Source of the DNA: JAGIBJ01 sp047604965
GTDB lineage: Bacteria > Actinomycetota > Thermoleophilia > Solirubrobacterales > Solirubrobacteraceae
Direction: 5' to 3'
DNA length: 37,133 nt
Assembly (NCBI GenBank): GCA_047604965.1
Contig: JASGGQ010000009.1
Span: 1-37,133 of the forward strand
Shown here: piece after piece, positions 33,537 to 37,133 of the stretch
How the letters are laid out: the number at the start of each line of letters is the position of its first letter
How positions within the stretch are numbered: the stretch's first letter is position 1
Program-made: the position numbers and the translations under genes
The notes under the pieces: model-generated
Databases searched by the model: none
Told to the model about the DNA's origin: nothing
What the model saw: the letters and a program-made list of their open reading frames with translations, nothing else

Positions 33537-34708
33537 TGGGACGCGCGATCACGTTGTTGGCGACCGCCGTGCTCGCGGTCGGCGGTGGCGTCGCCGGGGC
33601 GATCGGCTACGAGGCCCTGCGCGACGACGACCCGGCCGCCACGACCCAGGCGCCGCTGACGGTCAGCAATTCGCAGCCAAGCAACGAGAACAGTGCGGAT
33701 GGCAGCCTCACTCCGGCGGAGATCTACGAGAAGACCAGCCCGGGGGTCGTGCTGATCCAGGCGCACGTCACCGAGCAGGTCGATTCGCCGTTCGGGCAGC
33801 AAGAGCAGCAGGGCGAGTCGACCGGCACCGGCTTCGTGGTCTCCAAAGACGGGTTCATCGTCACCAACGCGCATGTCGTCGAGGGCGCCAAGCAAGCGAC
33901 CGTGCGGTTCGGTGAGGACAAAGCGATCGACGCCAAAGTCCAAGGCACCGACGTCAACTCCGACCTGGCGGTGCTGAAGGTCGACCCCGAAGCACACGAC
34001 CTCACGCCGCTTGAACTCGGGACCGCCAAGCAACTCAACGTCGGCGACCCGGTCGTCGCGATCGGCAACCCGTACGGCCTAGATCGCACGCTAACGACCG
34101 GCGTGGTGTCGGCACTCGCGCGGCAGATCAAAGGACTCAACGGCTTCACGATCAACAACGTGATCCAGACCGACGCGGCGATCAACAAGGGCAACTCCGG
34201 CGGCCCGTTGCTCGACGCGCAAGGCAAAGTGATCGGCGTCAACTCCCAGATCCAAACCGAAACGGGTGGCAACGTCGGCATTGGCTTCGCGGTTCCGGTC
34301 GACAAGGTGCAGCAGGTGCTGCCGACGCTCAAGAAGGGCGAAGAGGTCCAGGTGGCGTTCCTGGGCGTGACGACGGTGCCGATCGACGAAAAAGCGGCGA
34401 AGGTCGCGAAGGTCAGCCGGGGGTTGCTCGTCGTTGACGTCTCCGAAGGTAGTGGTGCTGACAAGGCCGGGCTACGCAAAGGCGATAGCGGCGTGACGCT
34501 GGAAGCATCCGGTGGCGCGGTCGATCTCGGCGGCGACGTGATCCTCAGCGTCGATGGGAAGCAGTTCACCGATGCGGCGGCGCTGGCGGACTACATTTCC
34601 GGTAAGCAGGTTGGCGACCGCGTGACGATCAAGTTCGAGCGTGACGGCAAAGAGCAAACGGTCGAAGTCAAGCTTGGCAACCGGCCGACGACGATCACGA
34701 CGCAGTAG
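33536..34708 (+). CDS. HtrA/DegP-type trypsin-like serine protease with PDZ domain, membrane-anchored
   Basis: A 390-residue protease of the DegS/HtrA class. Residues 4-26 are a signal anchor (ITLLATAVLAVGGGVAGAIG), followed by a roughly 35-residue disordered extracytoplasmic linker. The catalytic triad is His113 (TNAHVV), Asp143 (NSDLAVL) and Ser221 (KGNSGGPLL). The PDZ domain (about 285-380) contains SEGSGADKAGLRKGD and GDVILSVDGKQF, with an insertion of about 15 residues (VTLEASGGAVDLG) between the usual GL-KGD and DVI segments. It should degrade or check misfolded proteins outside the membrane. Its ATG overlaps the trpC stop by one base, so it is translated as part of the trp operon, an unexpected place for an envelope-stress protease. 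Confidence 0.94.
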   Translation: MGRAITLLATAVLAVGGGVAGAIGYEALRDDDPAATTQAPLTVSNSQPSNENSADGSLTPAEIYEKTSPGVVLIQAHVTEQVDSPFGQQEQQGESTGTGFVVSKDGFIVTNAHVVEGAKQATVRFGEDKAIDAKVQGTDVNSDLAVLKVDPEAHDLTPLELGTAKQLNVGDPVVAIGNPYGLDRTLTTGVVSALARQIKGLNGFTINNVIQTDAAINKGNSGGPLLDAQGKVIGVNSQIQTETGGNVGIGFAVPVDKVQQVLPTLKKGEEVQVAFLGVTTVPIDEKAAKVAKVSRGLLVVDVSEGSGADKAGLRKGDSGVTLEASGGAVDLGGDVILSVDGKQFTDAAALADYISGKQVGDRVTIKFERDGKEQTVEVKLGNRPTTITTQ

Positions 34709-34761
34709 CCTGGCGGCCTGGCCGGCACGCTGAGCGCAGCGCGCGCGTGCGTGCGCTGCCC

Positions 34762-34775
34762 TACGATGCTCTGAA
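34762..34775 (+). promoter_or_regulatory. Putative leaderless -10 element of trpF
   Basis: TACGAT at 34762-34767 is followed by 8 bases and the GTG at 34776. The 53 bases between the htrA-like stop and this element include a weak imperfect hairpin (AGCGCA at 34733, TGCGCT at 34752). trpF may thus be transcribed separately from trpEGDC. Confidence 0.4.
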
Positions 34776-37061
34776 GTGGCAGCAGCGACACGCATCAAGT
34801 TCTGCGGGATCACGCGGCTGGAGGATGCACTCGCCGCAGCCGACGCTGGCGCATGGGCGATCGGCTTTCTCCTGTGGCCCGGTTCACCCCGCTACGTCGA
34901 TCCGGCCGAGGCGGCCGCGATCGCCCGGCAACTGCGGCGTCGAGTTCGCATCGCCGGCGTGTTCGTTGACCAGGCGCTCGACGAGGTCGTGCAGCTCGCG
35001 CAGCAGATCGGTCTTGACCTCGTGCAGCTGCACGGCAGCGAAGGACCGGCATACTGCTCGGAAGTTCACCATCGCACCGGCGCGCAGGTCATCAAGGCCG
35101 CGCGGGTTGCATCGCTCGGTGATGTCAACGCGCTCCAGGCGTACCGCGTCGATGTGGACTTTCACCTGCTCGACGCCTTCGTCGAAGGCGAGCCGGGGGG
35201 GACGGGGCAGGCCTTCGACCATGAGTTGGCGCGCGCGCATCGCCGCCGGATTCCGCTGATTTTGAGCGGTGGCCTGACGGCCGGAAATGTTGGACACGCG
35301 ATCGAACGAGTCGCCCCGTTCGCGGTCGACGTGTCGAGTGGAACAGAGACGCAACCAGGCGTCAAAGACGAAGAGAAGATCAACGCATTTGCGGCCGCAG
35401 TCGCCGCCGTACGTTTCGATGATGGCGAGGAGCCTGACGTGGCCGTGAGACCGGCAGATGAGAACGTCGACGAGCCGGCGGGGACCGGCCAGTTCGACCA
35501 AGAGAATGAGTCCGCATCGGCGACTGGCGAGCGGCCGGCCGAACACGACGAGGCGCCGGGGCAGGCCGAAGCCGCACCGGAGTTGCCGGGGCAGCTTGCA
35601 TTCGATATCGCCGGCGAAGCGCAAGACGACGCGGCGCAGCAGACTGCACGTGACGCACTCCTCGACGACGCCGATCCGCTCGAAGAGATCGACGAGGACG
35701 ACACGGTTGCGGCTGGGTCCGGCGCGGTCGATGGCGCCGGGTGGACGGTCGTCGACTCCGCTGACGCCGACCTGGTGGTTGGTGGCGCCGAGCCAGGCGA
35801 CGATGACTGGAGCAGCCGTCCGCGTGGCGGACGTTTCGAGGATTCGCCGAGTGGGTATCGCGCTCCGCGTGGCGCGCGTGGGTCCCGCAGCGGGGGGCCG
35901 CGCGGCCGCTCGCATGACGACCGCCGGCCAGGCGGTGGCTATCGCGACGATCGCGGTCCGCGTGGTGGTGGCAACTTCCGTGATCGTGATGATCGTGGTC
36001 CGCGCGCTGGCGGCAGTGGGTTCCGGGATGATCGTGGTCCGCGTGGTGGCGGTGGCTTCCGTGATCGTGATGACCGTGGTCCCCGTGGTGGCGGTGGCTT
36101 CCGTGATCGTGATGACCGTGCTCCGCGTGGTGGTGGCAACTTCCGTGATCGTGATGACCGTGGTCCGCGCGGCGGTGGCGGTGGCTATCGCGATCGTGAT
36201 GACCGCGGTCCGCGTGGTGGCGGCAACTTCCGTGATCGTGATGATCGTGGTCCCCGTGGTGGCGGCAACTTCCGTGACGACCGTGGTCCGCGTGGCGGCG
36301 GCAACTTCCGCGATCGTGATGACCGTGGTCCGCGCGGCGGCGGCTTCCGTGACCGTGACGACCGTGGCCCGCGTGGCGGTGGCGGTGGCTTCCGTGAGGA
36401 TCGTGGTCCGCGCGGCGGTGGGTTCCGGGATCGTGATGAACGTGGCCCACGCGGCGGTGGTGGGTTCCGTGACGATCGTGGTCCGCGCGCTGGCGGGTTC
36501 CGGGATCGTGAGGATCGCGGCCCACGCGGTGGTGGCGGGTTCCGGGATCGTGAGGATCGCGGCCCGCGTGGCGGTGGTGGGTTCCGTGATGATCGTGCCC
36601 CACGCGGTGGTGGCGGGTTCCGTGATCGTGAGGATCGCGGCCCGCGTGGCGGTGGTGGGTTCCGTGAGGATCGTGGTCCGCGTGGTGGTGGCGGGTTCCG
36701 TGATCGTGATGATCGCGGCCCGCGTGGCGGTGGTGGGTTCCGTGAGGATCGTGCCCCGCGTGGTGGCGGGTTTCGGGATCGTGATGATCGCGGCCCGCGT
36801 GGCGGTGGTGGGTTCCGTGATGATCGTGCCCCGCGTGGTGGCGGGTTTCGGGATCGTGATGACCGCGGCCCGCGTGGCGGTGGTGGGTTCCGTGATGACC
36901 GCGGCCCACGCGGTGGTGGTCCACGCGGCGGCGCTGGGTTCCGGGATCGTGAGGATCGCGGTCCGCGCCCCGCTCGTCCGCCGCGCCCAAAGGGTGGCCC
37001 CGGTCGTCCGCGCCCGTATGACGATCGCGGACGGCGCGAAGATGACGACCGCGAACGTTAG
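34776..37061 (+). CDS. trpF: Phosphoribosylanthranilate isomerase with long acidic linker and RGG-like repeat tail
   Basis: 761 residues, more than three times the usual TrpF size. Residues 1-214 are a complete PRA isomerase: IKFCGITRLEDALAAADAGA with catalytic Cys10, VGVFVD-like IAGVFVD, LVQLHGSEG, IKAARV, FHLLDAF with the expected Asp133, LILSGGLTAGNV, and FAVDVSSGTETQPGVKDEEK. Residues 215-346 are a disordered Asp/Glu/Ala-rich linker. Residues 347-761 are about 26 repeats of 10-15 residues built on FRDRDDRGPRGGG, ending RPARPPRPKGG. Such Arg/Gly/Asp tails are known on RNA helicases and RNases, not on tryptophan enzymes. No stop, frameshift or obvious internal start separates the parts. It begins at GTG 34776 after a -10-like TACGAT. 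The tail may bind RNA or drive condensation; this is inference. Confidence 0.9.
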   Translation: MAAATRIKFCGITRLEDALAAADAGAWAIGFLLWPGSPRYVDPAEAAAIARQLRRRVRIAGVFVDQALDEVVQLAQQIGLDLVQLHGSEGPAYCSEVHHRTGAQVIKAARVASLGDVNALQAYRVDVDFHLLDAFVEGEPGGTGQAFDHELARAHRRRIPLILSGGLTAGNVGHAIERVAPFAVDVSSGTETQPGVKDEEKINAFAAAVAAVRFDDGEEPDVAVRPADENVDEPAGTGQFDQENESASATGERPAEHDEAPGQAEAAPELPGQLAFDIAGEAQDDAAQQTARDALLDDADPLEEIDEDDTVAAGSGAVDGAGWTVVDSADADLVVGGAEPGDDDWSSRPRGGRFEDSPSGYRAPRGARGSRSGGPRGRSHDDRRPGGGYRDDRGPRGGGNFRDRDDRGPRAGGSGFRDDRGPRGGGGFRDRDDRGPRGGGGFRDRDDRAPRGGGNFRDRDDRGPRGGGGGYRDRDDRGPRGGGNFRDRDDRGPRGGGNFRDDRGPRGGGNFRDRDDRGPRGGGFRDRDDRGPRGGGGGFREDRGPRGGGFRDRDERGPRGGGGFRDDRGPRAGGFRDREDRGPRGGGGFRDREDRGPRGGGGFRDDRAPRGGGGFRDREDRGPRGGGGFREDRGPRGGGGFRDRDDRGPRGGGGFREDRAPRGGGFRDRDDRGPRGGGGFRDDRAPRGGGFRDRDDRGPRGGGGFRDDRGPRGGGPRGGAGFRDREDRGPRPARPPRPKGGPGRPRPYDDRGRREDDDRER
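35937..36965. repeat. Tandem in-frame minisatellite encoding the TrpF tail
   Basis: Roughly 26 imperfect units, mostly 42 or 36 bases (14 or 12 codons) with some 30-45, each resembling GGTTCCGTGATCGTGATGAT followed by a CGCGGTCCGCGTGGCGG-like half. Long and short units alternate towards the 3' half. Unit lengths are multiples of three, so number can change without breaking the frame. Synonymous changes between units leave the protein repeat better conserved than the DNA. The repetitiveness also keeps other frames open on both strands. Confidence 0.9.
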
Positions 37062-37113
37062 GCCCTAGCCGGCTCGGCGCCCCGGCCGGCCCGCCGCCCC
37101 CGAGCGTCGAAAT

Positions 37114-37133
37114 TGCGCCCCGATAGGGGCGCA
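37114..37133 (+). terminator. Perfect hairpin after trpF, probable terminator
   Basis: TGCGCCCC-GATA-GGGGCGCA forms an 8-bp perfect stem with a 4-base loop, 52 bases after the trpF stop and ending at the window edge. Whether a T-run follows cannot be seen. Confidence 0.5.

Noticed and set aside
35380..36990. Long His/Asp-rich open frame (536 codons) on the minus strand and a Val/Ala-rich one on the plus strand (35458-37068)
   Set aside because: Both are shadows of the in-frame minisatellite in trpF. A repeat with a period divisible by three and no stops stays open in other frames, and neither frame resembles a protein domain.

Overview
The window is gene-dense, GC-rich bacterial chromosome. 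No stretch longer than about 200 bases lacks a gene, and I saw no rRNA, tRNA, IS element or CRISPR array. The gene set points to an actinobacterium: a HadA/HadB-like dehydratase pair, a TetR-controlled cytochrome P450, type II NADH dehydrogenase, phoH-ybeY-era and hrcA-dnaJ-prmA. The prmA after dnaJ and the general style suggest a deep class such as Thermoleophilia, but that placement is inference from gene content only.

Layout. 1-1983: the 3' end of lepA and a tiny membrane protein. 1946-5468 (minus): a translationally coupled trio of circularly permuted ATP-grasp, alpha-E and transglutaminase-like proteins. 5639-6430: an SDR oxidoreductase. 6478-10631 (minus): two tandem paralogous secreted proteins of unknown function. 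10828-15589: HadA/HadB-like dehydratase pair, an NmrA/QOR2-type reductase, then hrcA-dnaJ-prmA. 15579-17868: divergent P450 and TetR genes with palindromic operators between them. 17931-20910: ndh, phoH, ybeY. 20963-28801: an accessory block around era, with a vapBC module, a large single-polypeptide (type ISP-like) restriction-modification gene, era, and a second vapBC module. 28919-37061: hisIE-trpE-trpG-trpD-trpC, an HtrA-type protease, and trpF.

Main points of interest. (1) The restriction-modification gene is split between two frames exactly at a tract of 18 tandem 7-bp units. Removing one unit gives one open frame of 1754 codons, which is the architecture of a phase-variable ON/OFF switch, with this sequence in the OFF state. 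(2) The trpF product carries a roughly 130-residue acidic linker and a roughly 415-residue Arg/Gly/Asp-rich repeat tail, as found on RNA-binding proteins, fused in frame to a complete phosphoribosylanthranilate isomerase. (3) Nine gene starts are preceded by TANNNT ending 6-8 nt before the start codon, and four more by TANNNT at 9-11 nt, which points to widespread leaderless or nearly leaderless transcription. (4) Clear palindromic operators lie beside the TetR/P450 pair and beside the second vapBC module.

All functional calls come from motif recognition by eye. No database search or structure prediction was run.
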